From: Streptomyces sp. NBC_00582 | Lineage (GTDB): Bacteria > Actinomycetota > Actinomycetes > Streptomycetales > Streptomycetaceae | Direction of reading: 5' to 3' | Length of the DNA stretch: 64,000 nucleotides | NCBI RefSeq assembly: GCF_036345155.1 | Contig: NZ_CP107772.1 | Location: 1,736,001-1,800,000 of the forward strand | Shown: positions 44,459-53,216 of the stretch, piece after piece | Layout: every line of letters starts with the position of its first letter | How positions within the stretch are numbered: position 1 is the first letter of the stretch | Position numbers and translations under genes: made by a program | Notes under the pieces: generated by a model | The model's database searches: none | What the model was told of the DNA's origin: nothing | Seen by the model: the letters and a program-made list of their open reading frames with translations, nothing else

Positions 44459-45889
44459 CTACGACGTCGACGAGGTCGCGGCGTCGTGCGTGCCGGCCCG
44501 GCCGAGGCGCTGGCGGACCACCGCCACGACCACCACGCCGATGGCCACCAGGGTGGAGAGGACGACCTGGTCACGGCCGCCGCCGTCGGCGGTGTCGGTG
44601 AGCATGTAGCCGAGGACGAAGGTGATCAGGGCGATGGTGGCCCAGGTGAGGTAGGGGTAGAGCCACATCCTGACGACCAGCTTCTCGGGCGCCTCGCGCT
44701 GGATGATCCTGCGCATCCGCAGCTGGGAGAAGCAGATCACGAGCCAGACGAACAGGGCGATGGCGCCGGAGGAGTTGAGGAGGAACTGGAAGACGGTGTC
44801 GGGCCAGAGGTAGTTGAAGGCGACGGCGACGAATCCGAAGACGACCGAGGCCAGGATGGCCGCGCGCGGCACCCCTCGGTCCGTGGTCGTGCCGAACGAG
44901 GCGGGGGCGTCGCTGCGGCGGCCGAGGGAGAACGCCATGCGTGAGGCGGTGTACAGGCCGGAGTTGAGGCAGGACAGCACCGAGGTCAGCACGATCGCGT
45001 TCATGATCTGGGCGGCGTGCGGGATGCCGATGGAGCTGAGGGCGGCGACGTACGAGCCGTCCTTGAGGATCGCCGGGTCGTCCCAGCGCAGCAGGGAGAC
45101 CACGATCAGGATGGAGCCGAGGTAGAACACGGCGATCCGCCAGATCACGCTGTTGGTGGCCTTGGTGACCGCGCCGCGCGGGTCCGCGGTCTCACCGGCG
45201 GCGAGGGTGACGATCTCGCTGCCCATGAAGGAGAAGACGACCATCAGGACACCGGTGAGGATCGCGCCGGGGCCGTTGGGCAGGAAGCCGCCGTGCGCGG
45301 TGAGGTTGGAGAAGCCGGACGCCGGGTGGTCGGAGCCGGGCAGCAGGCCGAAGATCGCCAGGGCGCCGATCACGATGAACGCGCCGATCGCGACGACCTT
45401 GATGCCGGCGAACCAGAACTCGAACTCGCCGTAGGAGCTCACCGAGACCAGGTTGGTGGCCGTCAGGACGACCATGACGATCAGGGCCCAGCCCCATTGG
45501 GGGACCGCGGGGATCCAGCCGGCGAGGATCTTGGCGCCGGCGGTGGCCTCGACCGCGAGGACGACGACCCAGAAGAACCAGTAGAGCCAGCCGATGGTGA
45601 ACCCGGCCCAGCGGCCGAGTGCCCGGTCCGCGTAGGCCGAGAAGGAACCGGAGGTGGGGTTGGCCGCCGCCATCTCGCCGAGCATCCGCATCACGAGGAC
45701 GACGAGGACGCCGACGAGGGCGTAGGAGATCAGGATGCCGGGGCCGGCGGCGGCGATGCCGGAGCCGGAGCCGACGAACAGACCGGCGCCGATGACGCCG
45801 CCGATCGCGATCATCGACAGGTGGCGGTTCTTGAGACCGGCCTTCAGACCGGGCTCTGCGGGAGGCGCTTCGGGGAGGGTTGTGGTCAT
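44459..45889 (-). CDS. amino acid permease, AAT family (GabP-like)
   Basis: 476 residues, twelve helices. The AAT consensus is strong: LKNRHLSMIAIGGVIGAGLFVGSGSGIAAAGPG at 18-50 and GFTIGWLYWFFWVVVLAVEATAGAKI, then FMGSEIVTLAAGETADPR. It is a proton symporter, most like GABA/branched or aromatic amino acid permeases. It is divergent from a GntR regulator across 187 bp that contain AT-rich sequence with likely promoters at 45945-46010. That regulator may control it. Confidence 0.92.
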   Translation of the reverse strand: MTTTLPEAPPAEPGLKAGLKNRHLSMIAIGGVIGAGLFVGSGSGIAAAGPGILISYALVGVLVVLVMRMLGEMAAANPTSGSFSAYADRALGRWAGFTIGWLYWFFWVVVLAVEATAGAKILAGWIPAVPQWGWALIVMVVLTATNLVSVSSYGEFEFWFAGIKVVAIGAFIVIGALAIFGLLPGSDHPASGFSNLTAHGGFLPNGPGAILTGVLMVVFSFMGSEIVTLAAGETADPRGAVTKATNSVIWRIAVFYLGSILIVVSLLRWDDPAILKDGSYVAALSSIGIPHAAQIMNAIVLTSVLSCLNSGLYTASRMAFSLGRRSDAPASFGTTTDRGVPRAAILASVVFGFVAVAFNYLWPDTVFQFLLNSSGAIALFVWLVICFSQLRMRRIIQREAPEKLVVRMWLYPYLTWATIALITFVLGYMLTDTADGGGRDQVVLSTLVAIGVVVVAVVRQRLGRAGTHDAATSSTS

Positions 45890-46064
45890 CTCGACATCCG
45901 GGGGAGGAGGGGACGGGCTGTCGAGGCGGGAAATTAGTTCACCACGATCGAAAAGAACAAGACTTGTTTAAGTGTTCACCTTGCTCTATTTTTCAGGCAA
46001 CCGTGGAACCGCCTCTTCCGGGAGCCCTCCGTGCACCACGCCGTGACCCCGCTCAGCAGGCAGT

Positions 46065-46079
46065 TAGGGTGGCGCCGTG
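46065..46079 (+). promoter_or_regulatory. candidate leaderless promoter of the GntR-family regulator
   Basis: TAGGGT at 46065-46070 lies six bases before the GTG at 46077, with GTGACC 16 bp further upstream as a weak -35. No ribosome site precedes the start, consistent with a transcript beginning at the GTG. Confidence 0.4.
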
Positions 46080-46775
46080 GTGAATCCAGCGGGCAAGTTC
46101 GGGCCCTACGGCGGCGGGGACACCCGCCTGCGCTCCGGTGGGAGTCAGACGGGGTCGGACCTGGTCCGCTCCCGGGTCGCGCTGCGGGTACGCCTGAAGT
46201 CCGTGGCACCGGGTGACCGGCTGCCGGACGCGGGTGTCCTCGCCGAGGAACTCGGGATCGGTGAGATCACCGTGCGCCGCGCACTGGAGGGGATGTGCCA
46301 GGACGGCCTGCTCGACCGGCGGCGGGGCCGGGCCGGCGGCACCTTCGTCGCCCCGGACTGGGACACCGTCGTCGCCCTGATGCACGACGCCGAGGAGGCC
46401 GCCGCTCTGGACTCCTTCCATCTGCTGCTGGAGTGCGGACTGGTCTCGCACGGCGCGGGCGAGGTCCCGGACGACGCGCTCGACGGGCTGCGGTCACTGG
46501 TCGCGGAGATGGACCTGGCCGAGGACCCGGCCCGGCTGGTCGAACTGGAGACCCGCTTCCACCTCGACCTCGCCGAGCTGCTCGGCGGCACCGGGATCCG
46601 CGAGTTCGCCGCCGATCTGCTCGGCCGCCAGTGCCTGCTCCTGCCCGCCCCGGGCCCCGACGTCGTACGGGCCCGCAACCGCTGTCACACCGACCTGCTC
46701 ACCGAACTCGGCCGCGGCGCGATGGACCCGGCCGTACGCGCCGTGAAGGAACACCACCAGGTCCGCCCGGCCTGA
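46077..46775 (+). CDS. GntR/FadR-family transcriptional regulator
   Basis: 232 residues. The winged HTH lies at about 27-95 (VRLKSVAPGDRLPDAGVLAEELGIGEITVRRALEGMCQDGLLDRRRG in parts). A shorter FadR-like helical C-domain follows, containing LVELETRFHLDLAELLGGTGIREF, whose Glu/His residues usually hold a metal. It probably controls the APC permease 59 bases downstream, the divergent permease, or both. Two tandem GTG codons open the frame; the first is used. Confidence 0.88.
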   Translation: MVNPAGKFGPYGGGDTRLRSGGSQTGSDLVRSRVALRVRLKSVAPGDRLPDAGVLAEELGIGEITVRRALEGMCQDGLLDRRRGRAGGTFVAPDWDTVVALMHDAEEAAALDSFHLLLECGLVSHGAGEVPDDALDGLRSLVAEMDLAEDPARLVELETRFHLDLAELLGGTGIREFAADLLGRQCLLLPAPGPDVVRARNRCHTDLLTELGRGAMDPAVRAVKEHHQVRPA

Positions 46776-46834
46776 CGGCCGGCGCCCGTCGTCGCCTCCC
46801 TCGCACCGCCCCCGTCCCCGAAGGAGCAGTCGCC

Positions 46835-48307
46835 ATGTCCGACCCCGGAGCCGTCGGCCCGCCGCCGATGTCGGGCCCCGCCGGCGGAACGCCCCAGCGC
46901 CTGCGCGGCGGTGTGCTCGGCATGGCGGACATCGCCGCCGCCACCATGGCCAACGTCGGCCCGGCCATGAGCTTCTTCTTCGGCTTCGCCTTCCTCGCCA
47001 CCACCGCGGGCGTCGCCTCCCCGCTCACCATCGCCGCCGCGGGCGTCGCCGTCGCGCTGCTCGGCAACACGCTCGCCGAGTTCTCCCGGGCGCACCCCTC
47101 CGCGGGCAGCTTCATCACCTTCGTCGGCAAGACCTTCGGGCCCGTCAGCGCCGTGACCACCGCGCTGCTCGCCGGGCTCGGCTACATCATCGCGATGGCC
47201 TCCGTGATCGCGATCTCCGGCGGGTTCGTGCAGATCACCCTGCACCACTACACCGGCATCGACCTGCCGTGGATCCTGTGGACGCTGCTGCTGACCGGGG
47301 TGTCGGTGGTGCTGATGCTGCGCGGGATCGTGGTCTCCACCAAATGGGCCGGTTATTTCTTCGGCGTGGAGATGCTGGTGCTGGTCGTCGTCTCCGTGGC
47401 GGCACTCGTCGAGCACCGCGGCGAGCTGTCCGCCGCCCCGTTCCTGCCCGGCCATCTGCGCCACGGCCTCAGCGGTCTCGCGGCCGGCTTCCCGCTCGCG
47501 GTGTACCTGTTCATCGGCTGGGAGAACTCCGCCGCGCTGGCCGAGGAGACGGAGAACCCGCGGCGCAACGTCGGACGCGCCGTGCTCTCCTCCGTCGCGA
47601 TCATGACAGTGAGCTACATCCTCTTCTCCTACGCCACCGTCACCGGCTTCGGCTACGACACGGCCGCGCTCGGCGACTCCCCCATCCCGTTCATCGACGT
47701 CGCCCGGCACACCCTCGGCGCGCTGGCGTTCCTCGCCTACGTCGGCGGGCTGACCTCGACCCTCGGTGTGCTGATCGCCGGCATCAACTCACAGGCGCGG
47801 CTGATCTTCAACGCCGGACGGGAGGGGCTGCTGCCGTCCTTCTTCGGCTACGTCCACCCGACGCGTCGTACGCCCAACAACGCGATCGTCACCTTCGCCG
47901 TCACCTCGCTGCTGATCATCGGCGGCTGGGGGCTCGGGCATCTGCTCGGGCGCGACGGCGGCCGGATGGACCCGGTGGTCTTCTTCACCGAGTCCTCCAG
48001 CCTGGGCGCGCTGCTGATCCTGCTGGTGTACCTCGCCTCCAACATCGCCCTGCCGCTGTACTACCGCCGCTACCGGCCGCAGGAGTTCCGGACCGTACGG
48101 CATCTGGTGCTGCCGGCGGTGGGGGCGCTGGCGATCCTGGTTCCGCTGTACTACCTCGCCAAGCCGGGACAGCCGGCGCCGTACAGCTGGTTTCCGTATG
48201 TGGCGCTGGTGGCGCTCGTGGCCTCCGTCGGTTACGCCACGGTGTTGGTGCGGCGGGATCCCACGTTGGCGGAGCGGGTGGGGTCGGTAGTCGCGGACGT
48301 GGAGTAG
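46835..48307 (+). CDS. APC-superfamily permease
   Basis: 490 residues, about twelve helices. The first reads LGMADIAAATMANVGPAMSFFFGFAFLA and later YLFIGWENSAALAEETENPRRNVGRAV, a pattern of the ethanolamine/putrescine-type APC members. GRDGGRMDPVVFF marks an external loop. Substrate unknown; the adjacent FadR-type regulator suggests control by a carboxylate or amine. AAGGAG lies before the ATG. Confidence 0.88.
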   Translation: MSDPGAVGPPPMSGPAGGTPQRLRGGVLGMADIAAATMANVGPAMSFFFGFAFLATTAGVASPLTIAAAGVAVALLGNTLAEFSRAHPSAGSFITFVGKTFGPVSAVTTALLAGLGYIIAMASVIAISGGFVQITLHHYTGIDLPWILWTLLLTGVSVVLMLRGIVVSTKWAGYFFGVEMLVLVVVSVAALVEHRGELSAAPFLPGHLRHGLSGLAAGFPLAVYLFIGWENSAALAEETENPRRNVGRAVLSSVAIMTVSYILFSYATVTGFGYDTAALGDSPIPFIDVARHTLGALAFLAYVGGLTSTLGVLIAGINSQARLIFNAGREGLLPSFFGYVHPTRRTPNNAIVTFAVTSLLIIGGWGLGHLLGRDGGRMDPVVFFTESSSLGALLILLVYLASNIALPLYYRRYRPQEFRTVRHLVLPAVGALAILVPLYYLAKPGQPAPYSWFPYVALVALVASVGYATVLVRRDPTLAERVGSVVADVE

Positions 48308-48342
48308 CCCCGCGCCCCTGAGGTCGCGCGGCTCACCCTCGC

Positions 48343-49461
48343 TCAGACGGCGCCCGGAGTCGGTTGTCGGGGACGGCGGTAGAGGTAGGGCGGCGGGGCA
48401 GAGGCCGTACCGGGATCGGTCAGGGTGCGCAGGAGAGGGTGGTCCGGGGACAGGGCGCAGGCCGGGTCCGTGCGGGTCGGGTCGCCGGTGAGGGCGTGGG
48501 CCTGGCAGCGGCAGCCGCCGAAGTCCTCCTCGCGGCGGGGGCAGGTGTTGCAGGGGCCCGTGATCGGCCAGGCGGTGCCCCGGTAGCGGGTGAAGGCGGG
48601 CGAGGCGTCCCAGATCCAGGCGAGCGGGTGGTCCCGCACGTTGGGCGGGCCGAGGTCCGGCAGGGAGGCGGCGGCCGGGCAGGGCAGCACGGTGCCGTCG
48701 GGGGTGACGGTGAGGGAGACCGCTCCCCAGCCGCCCATACAGGGCTTGGCGACCCCGTCGAAGTAGTCGGGGACGACCCAGACGAGGTCGATGCGGCCGG
48801 CGAGCCGCTCGCGCCGGTGCTCGACGGTCTCCCGGGCGCGGGCGAGCTGCTCACGGGTCGGCAGCAGCGCCGCCCGGTTCAGCAGGCCCCAGCCGTAGAA
48901 CTGGGTGTTGGCCAGCTCGACGCGATCCGCCCCCCAGGCCTCGCCCAGGTCGATGAGCTCGCCCACGGAGTCGAGGTTGTCGCGGTGCAGGACGACGTTG
49001 AGGCCGAGGGGCAGCCCGGCCCGGCGCACCAGGGCCGCGGCCCGCTCCTTCGCGGCGAAGGCGGACGGACGCCCGGCGATGCGGTCGTTGGCCCGGGCGT
49101 CGGAGTGCTGCACCGAGAGCTGCACGCTGCGCAGACCCGCCTCGCACAGCGCTGTCAGCCGGGCCTCGTCCAGGCCGGTGCCGCTGGTGACCAGCTGGGT
49201 GTAGATCCCGGCGGCCTCGGCGGCGGCGACGATCCGCTCCAGGTCGGCACGGAGCAGCGGCTCGCCACCGGAGAGATGGGTGTGGACGACGCCCAGGGCG
49301 GCGGCCTGCCGCAGGACGTCCGTCCACTCGTCGGCGCTCAGCTCGCCCGAGCGGCGGGCCAGTTCGACCGGGTTGGAGCAGTACGGGCAGTGCAGCGGGC
49401 AGGCGTGGGTGAGTTCCGCGAGCAGCGCCCAGGGGCGGGCCGGCGGCGCGTCGGCGGTCAT
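48343..49461 (-). CDS. pqqE: PqqA peptide cyclase (radical SAM)
   Basis: 372 residues. Radical SAM cluster Cys21-x3-Cys25-x2-Cys28 in HACPLHCPYC, SGGEPLLR SAM-binding loop, and a C-terminal SPASM Cys set (KPCMGGWG, LPCPAAAS, CNTCPRREEDFGGCRCQA). It links the Glu and Tyr side chains of PqqA as the first step of PQQ synthesis, with PqqD as peptide chaperone. The start overlaps the pqqD stop by four bases (ATGA). The Pro-rich tail after residue 340 is not conserved. Confidence 0.95.
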   Translation of the reverse strand: MTADAPPARPWALLAELTHACPLHCPYCSNPVELARRSGELSADEWTDVLRQAAALGVVHTHLSGGEPLLRADLERIVAAAEAAGIYTQLVTSGTGLDEARLTALCEAGLRSVQLSVQHSDARANDRIAGRPSAFAAKERAAALVRRAGLPLGLNVVLHRDNLDSVGELIDLGEAWGADRVELANTQFYGWGLLNRAALLPTREQLARARETVEHRRERLAGRIDLVWVVPDYFDGVAKPCMGGWGAVSLTVTPDGTVLPCPAAASLPDLGPPNVRDHPLAWIWDASPAFTRYRGTAWPITGPCNTCPRREEDFGGCRCQAHALTGDPTRTDPACALSPDHPLLRTLTDPGTASAPPPYLYRRPRQPTPGAV

Positions 49462-49730
49462 CTGAGCCAGCCCTCCCCGCGCAGCCGGTCGAGGAAGACG
49501 GGCACCTCGGCGGCCACCGGGGCGCCCGGGAAGCGCGCGGCCAGTTCACCGACGATCGAGGGCACGGTACGCGTTCCGTCGCACAGGCCGACGATCTGAG
49601 CCGCGTTGCCTTCGAGGACGACGACCCGTTCGGGCAGGACCAGCAGGTCCGCGCCCCGCACCGGGTCGTGCCGCAGCATCAGCGCCGGGGCGAGGGAGGG
49701 ACGCCACGCGGCGTCGGCCACGACCGTCAT
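49458..49730 (-). CDS. pqqD: PQQ biosynthesis peptide chaperone
   Basis: 90 residues, the family length. It binds PqqA and presents it to PqqE. Visible: SLAPALMLRHDPVRGADLLVLPERVVVLEGNAAQIVGLCDG (winged-helix RRE fold, partly quoted) and FLDRLRGEGWL at the C-terminus. It overlaps pqqC upstream and pqqE downstream by four bases each, so the three proteins should be made in proportion. Confidence 0.94.
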   Translation of the reverse strand: MTVVADAAWRPSLAPALMLRHDPVRGADLLVLPERVVVLEGNAAQIVGLCDGTRTVPSIVGELAARFPGAPVAAEVPVFLDRLRGEGWLR

Positions 49731-50629
49731 GCCCGCACCCGCCAGGGCCGCGGGTCCCGCTGCGCCGCCCCGTCGTCGTCCGTCCCGCCGGCGGGCCCCG
49801 GCCGGCCGTCGTCGGCGGTGCCCCGCCGCCACGGCCGGCTGTCCGTCTCAGGGCGCTCGTCGTGCAGGGGGCGCTCCCGCCGTACGGGGTCCTCCTGCTG
49901 GACCGCGTCGAGCAGGGCCCACAGCACCTCGCACTTGAAGGTGAGGGCGGCCAGGGCCCGCTGCTGGTCCTCGCGGGTGCGGGCCCAGTCCAGGACGAGG
50001 GCGAGGGCCTCGGTGCTGTCGCGCCGGCCCTGGTCGACGCGGTTACGGAAGTAGGCGAGGCCCTCGGGATCGATCCAGGAGTAGTGGCGTTCGAAGGCGT
50101 CGATGCGCGTCCGCATCAGCTCGGGCGCGGTGAGCTCGGTGAGCGAGGCCGCGACGGACTCCAGCGGCGGCCGCAGCCGGCAGAAGTTGACGTACCCCTC
50201 GACCGCGAGCCGTACCCCCGGCAGGACGGTGTCGCCGGTCAGCAGGGCGCGGCGGTCCAGGCCGGCCGCCTCACCGAGCCGCAGCCAGCGCTCGATGCCG
50301 CCCTCCCCCTCCGCGCGGCCGTCGTGGTCCTCGATGCGCCGCAGCCACAGCCGGCGCAGCTCCGGGGAGTCCAGCTTGGCGGTGATGAGCGCGTCCTTGA
50401 CGGGGATGTGGCGCTGGTAGTGGAAGCGGTTGGCGATCCAGGCCCGCACCTCCTCGGGGCTCAGGTCGCCCTCGTGCATCCGGACGTTGAAGGGGTGCCG
50501 GTCGTGATAGCGCTCCTGGGCCACCGCGCGCAGCCGGTCCTCGAACGCGGTGGGGCTCCAGGGTTCGCCGGCGGGGCTCCCGGCGTCGGCCGAGGAGGTC
50601 GCGGGGCGGGGGGCGAGGGTCGTGGTCAC
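49727..50629 (-). CDS. pqqC: pyrroloquinoline-quinone synthase
   Basis: 300 residues. It performs the final eight-electron oxidation and ring closure to PQQ without a metal. The helical-bundle core (about 25-245) carries YHDRHPFNVRMHEGDLSPEEVRAWIANRFHYQ with active-site His/Tyr/Arg, DHDGRAEGEGGIERWLRLGEA and SWIDPEGLAYFRNR, each in the expected order. The normal protein is about 250 residues: here a charged, Arg/Asp-rich tail of about 50 residues is added. The GTG start overlaps the pqqB stop (GTGA). Confidence 0.95.
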   Translation of the reverse strand: MTTTLAPRPATSSADAGSPAGEPWSPTAFEDRLRAVAQERYHDRHPFNVRMHEGDLSPEEVRAWIANRFHYQRHIPVKDALITAKLDSPELRRLWLRRIEDHDGRAEGEGGIERWLRLGEAAGLDRRALLTGDTVLPGVRLAVEGYVNFCRLRPPLESVAASLTELTAPELMRTRIDAFERHYSWIDPEGLAYFRNRVDQGRRDSTEALALVLDWARTREDQQRALAALTFKCEVLWALLDAVQQEDPVRRERPLHDERPETDSRPWRRGTADDGRPGPAGGTDDDGAAQRDPRPWRVRA

Positions 50630-51525
50630 AGCTCGATCACCAACTCGTCGTCGGCCACCTCGATTCCCAGCCGGGCGAGCCGCTTGTGCTGCGCCGCGCC
50701 GGGATCGACGAGGGGGTTCGTGTTGTTGAGGTGCGTGTAGTAGCAGCGGGCGGACAGCGTGGCGAGGACGGCCGCGGTGCCGTCCGGGCCGTCGATGGGC
50801 AGATGGCCCATGCCGGTGGCGGTGCGGGAGGAGATGCCGGTGCGGCGGGGTTCCTCCTCGTCCCAGAAGGTGCCGTCGACGATCACGCAGTCGGCCTCGG
50901 CGGCGGCCCGGTGCAGGGCCTCGGACCAGACCGCGACGGCGGGGGCGTAGAGCGCCGTACGGCCGGTGGCGGGTTCGTACAGGCGCAGCGCGACGACCCA
51001 GGCCTCGTCCTCGGGGGCGTCGGCGGCGTAGCGGGGGCGCTTGGCGGACACGGGTACGGCGGTGATCCGCAGGCCCTCGTCGGGCGGGCCGAGGGAGCGC
51101 GCGCCGTGGCGGGCCAACTCCCGCCAGGTCAGGGCGGTGTAGGGGCCGAGGACCTCGCCGAGGCGGAGGCGGTCCTCCAGGGCGTGGCGGACCGGGGCCG
51201 TGGCGTGGATCTCCAGGGCGTCCGCCTCGCGCAGGCGTGCGATGCCGAGGGTGTGGTCGAGTTCGGCGTCGGTGAGGACGACTCCGGCGATCGGTGTCTG
51301 CCGGGGGCCGGGCCCGGGGTGGAGCGCCGGGTGCGCCTCGATCTGGTCGCCGAGGTCGGGGGTGGCGTTGACGAGGTACCAGCGGCCCTCGTCCGTGCGG
51401 ACCGCGAGGGAGGCGTGCCGGCGGCGGCGCTCGGGATGCGCGCGTGCCCCGGAGCACCCGGGGCACGCGCAGTTCCACTGCGGGATGCCGCCGCCGGCCG
51501 CCGTGCCGAGCAGCTGCAGCAGCAC
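50626..51525 (-). CDS. pqqB: PQQ biosynthesis hydroxylase (metallo-beta-lactamase fold)
   Basis: 299 residues. The N-terminus LLGTAAGGGIPQWNCACPGCSGAR carries the Cys pair typical of PqqB, NATPDLGDQIEAHPALHP follows, and the metal-site region VVLTDAELDHTLGI replaces the HxHxDH of other members with the PqqB variant. YYTHLNNTNPLVDP provides further ligands. It hydroxylates the crosslinked Glu-Tyr intermediate. The GTG start is nine bases after pqqA. Confidence 0.94.
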   Translation of the reverse strand: MLLQLLGTAAGGGIPQWNCACPGCSGARAHPERRRRHASLAVRTDEGRWYLVNATPDLGDQIEAHPALHPGPGPRQTPIAGVVLTDAELDHTLGIARLREADALEIHATAPVRHALEDRLRLGEVLGPYTALTWRELARHGARSLGPPDEGLRITAVPVSAKRPRYAADAPEDEAWVVALRLYEPATGRTALYAPAVAVWSEALHRAAAEADCVIVDGTFWDEEEPRRTGISSRTATGMGHLPIDGPDGTAAVLATLSARCYYTHLNNTNPLVDPGAAQHKRLARLGIEVADDELVIEL

Positions 51526-51534
51526 GGCGGCGGG

Positions 51535-51675
51535 CTAGCGGGCCGCGAGGGAGTAGGCGGTGACCTCGAGGGCGGTGTCGACGACCGTGTAGCCGGGCGT
51601 CCGCCAGACGCTCGTGTCGGCCGTCGCGCCGGTGGTCGCGGCCCGCTGCTCCGCCCGCTCGGTGGTGTCGTTCAT
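51535..51675 (-). CDS. pqqA: PQQ precursor peptide
   Basis: 46 residues, too short for routine ORF calling. The C-terminal half contains the substrate motif Glu-x3-Tyr in LEVTAYSLAAR, whose Glu and Tyr become the PQQ skeleton. The N-terminal leader is Thr/Ala-rich. The ATG follows AAAGGAAGG. It leads the pqqABCDE operon on the minus strand. The 119-bp gap upstream contains a TCACCGGTGA palindrome at 51778-51787 and the end of the sugar dehydrogenase gene. Confidence 0.93.
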   Translation of the reverse strand: MNDTTERAEQRAATTGATADTSVWRTPGYTVVDTALEVTAYSLAAR

Positions 51676-51794
51676 GGTGCGTACCTTCCTTTCGCTGGGG
51701 TTGGGTTCACCCCTCGGTGAGGGGAGCCTGGGGGTCCGGGGAAGGTGTGTTCCCGAGGGTGACCTCGAGGACGGGCGTCACCGGTGATCGCGTC

Positions 51795-52913
51795 TCATTT
51801 CACGGTGACCTTGAGGATGCGGTCCTTGTTGTCGCCGCCGTCGGTCGTGCCGACCCACAGCTCGTCCTTGCCGGGCACCTTGGCGAGGGCCCGCAGCCGG
51901 CCGTAACTGCCGTTGTAGTACGACTTCCCGGCCCCGACCGCCTTGCCGGTGCCGTCGATCGGCAGGGCCCACAGCCGCTGGCCGAGCAGCGTCGTGACGT
52001 AGACGACGTCCTTCTTGACGGCGATCTGGGCGGGGACACCGCCCTGGTCCGGGTGCCAGACCTTCTTGGGGTTGGTCATGCCGGCCTTGGAGCAGGAGCC
52101 CTCGCAGCTCGGCCAGCCGTAGTTGCGGCCCGGCTCCACGAGGTTGAGCTCGTCCCAGGTGTTCTCGCCGATCTCGGTCTCCCAGAGCCGGCCGCGGCTG
52201 TCCCAGGCGAGGCCCTGCGGGTTGCGGTGGCCGAGGCTGTAGACACGGGTGCCGAACGGGTTGCCGGGCGCCGCGGCGCCGCTCTTGGTGAGGCGCAGGA
52301 CCTTGCCGTTGAGGGAGTTCTTGTCCTGGGCGAGATTGCGCTTGAGGGCGTCGCCGACGCTGACGTACAGATAGCCGTCGGGTCCGAACGCGATCTTTCC
52401 GCCGTTGTGGTCGCCGCCCCGGGTGATACCGCCGAGGACGACCTTGTAGTCGCGCAGCGCGCTGCCGTCGAAGTGCATCCGGACGACCCGGATCTCGGAG
52501 GCGGCCGTGTGGACGAAGAAGACGTCCTGGTCGGTGGTGCCGTTCCAGGTCGGCGAGGGGGCGACGCCGAGCAGGCCGCCCTTGCCTCCGCTCGGCGAGG
52601 GGGGCACGGTGTTGGGCACGGTGCCCACCTTCTTCTTGGTGCCGTCGCTCGACTGGAGCCAGACGGCGGCCGTGAAGCGCTCGGTCACCAGGGCCCTCTT
52701 CCCGTCGGGCAGGAAGGTGATGCCCCAGGGCCTGGTCCAGTTGCGGGACAGGACGGTGACGCCCGTCGGTGCCGCCCGGGTGCCTCCCTCGGGGTCGGCC
52801 GCGGCCGGCGACGCGGGCTGCAGCAGGCAGGCGCCGAGGACAGCGGTGACGGCGGCGATCGCGGCCCGGCCGCGCCGGACTCGATGCGGCACCGGTTGCG
52901 CCAGACGTGACAT
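51795..52913 (-). CDS. secreted PQQ-dependent sugar dehydrogenase
   Basis: 372 residues. Signal peptide (hydrophobic core AAIAAVTAVLGACLL, cleavage near PAAADPE), then a six-bladed propeller of the soluble glucose/sorbosone dehydrogenase family: NWTRPWGITFLPDGKRALVTERF, GGDHNGGKIAFGPDGYLYVSVGD, YSLGHRNPQGLAWDSRGRLWETEIGENTWDELNLV (in part) and NYGWPSCEGSC. It oxidises sugars outside the cell with PQQ as cofactor. It lies directly upstream of pqqABCDE on the same strand, so enzyme and cofactor are probably co-regulated. AGGAAGG precedes the ATG. A broken paralogue is at 18.4-19.1 kb. Confidence 0.92.
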   Translation of the reverse strand: MSRLAQPVPHRVRRGRAAIAAVTAVLGACLLQPASPAAADPEGGTRAAPTGVTVLSRNWTRPWGITFLPDGKRALVTERFTAAVWLQSSDGTKKKVGTVPNTVPPSPSGGKGGLLGVAPSPTWNGTTDQDVFFVHTAASEIRVVRMHFDGSALRDYKVVLGGITRGGDHNGGKIAFGPDGYLYVSVGDALKRNLAQDKNSLNGKVLRLTKSGAAAPGNPFGTRVYSLGHRNPQGLAWDSRGRLWETEIGENTWDELNLVEPGRNYGWPSCEGSCSKAGMTNPKKVWHPDQGGVPAQIAVKKDVVYVTTLLGQRLWALPIDGTGKAVGAGKSYYNGSYGRLRALAKVPGKDELWVGTTDGGDNKDRILKVTVK

Positions 52914-53216
52914 TCCGAAGCCTTCCTGTCGTGAGGGGGTGACCGGCCGCATGAAGAGAGGGGATGCGCCGCCGCGTCGGAGAACGGAGATACGGGGAGC
53001 GCCTGCCGGGGTGCGGCGCGGGGACTCCCTCAAGGAGTATCGGGGCCTGTTTTCCGCGCGGGCCACCGGAGATCGTCCATCCTGCTGACGGCCCGGGCGG
53101 CCGGGTGAGTCCGGGGCGAATACGTAGCCGGATACGTGGTTCTACGGAGGTGGCCGCCCTCGGAGGCCGTCTACGTTCGGTGTGTCGAACGTCGTGAGCC
53201 GTGTTGAGGGGACCGA
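52914..53216. promoter_or_regulatory. 303-bp divergent regulatory region with TACGTA boxes and an inverted repeat
   Basis: It separates the PQQ dehydrogenase from the lipoprotein/kinase operon. TACGTA (53121-53126) and TACGT (53133-53137) lie 12 bp apart; the same box occurs twice, 13 bp apart, upstream of the LAL regulator. A perfect inverted repeat ACGTTCG-N6-CGAACGT occupies 53173-53192, 25 bases before the lipoprotein start. These are candidate operators. Confidence 0.5.
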
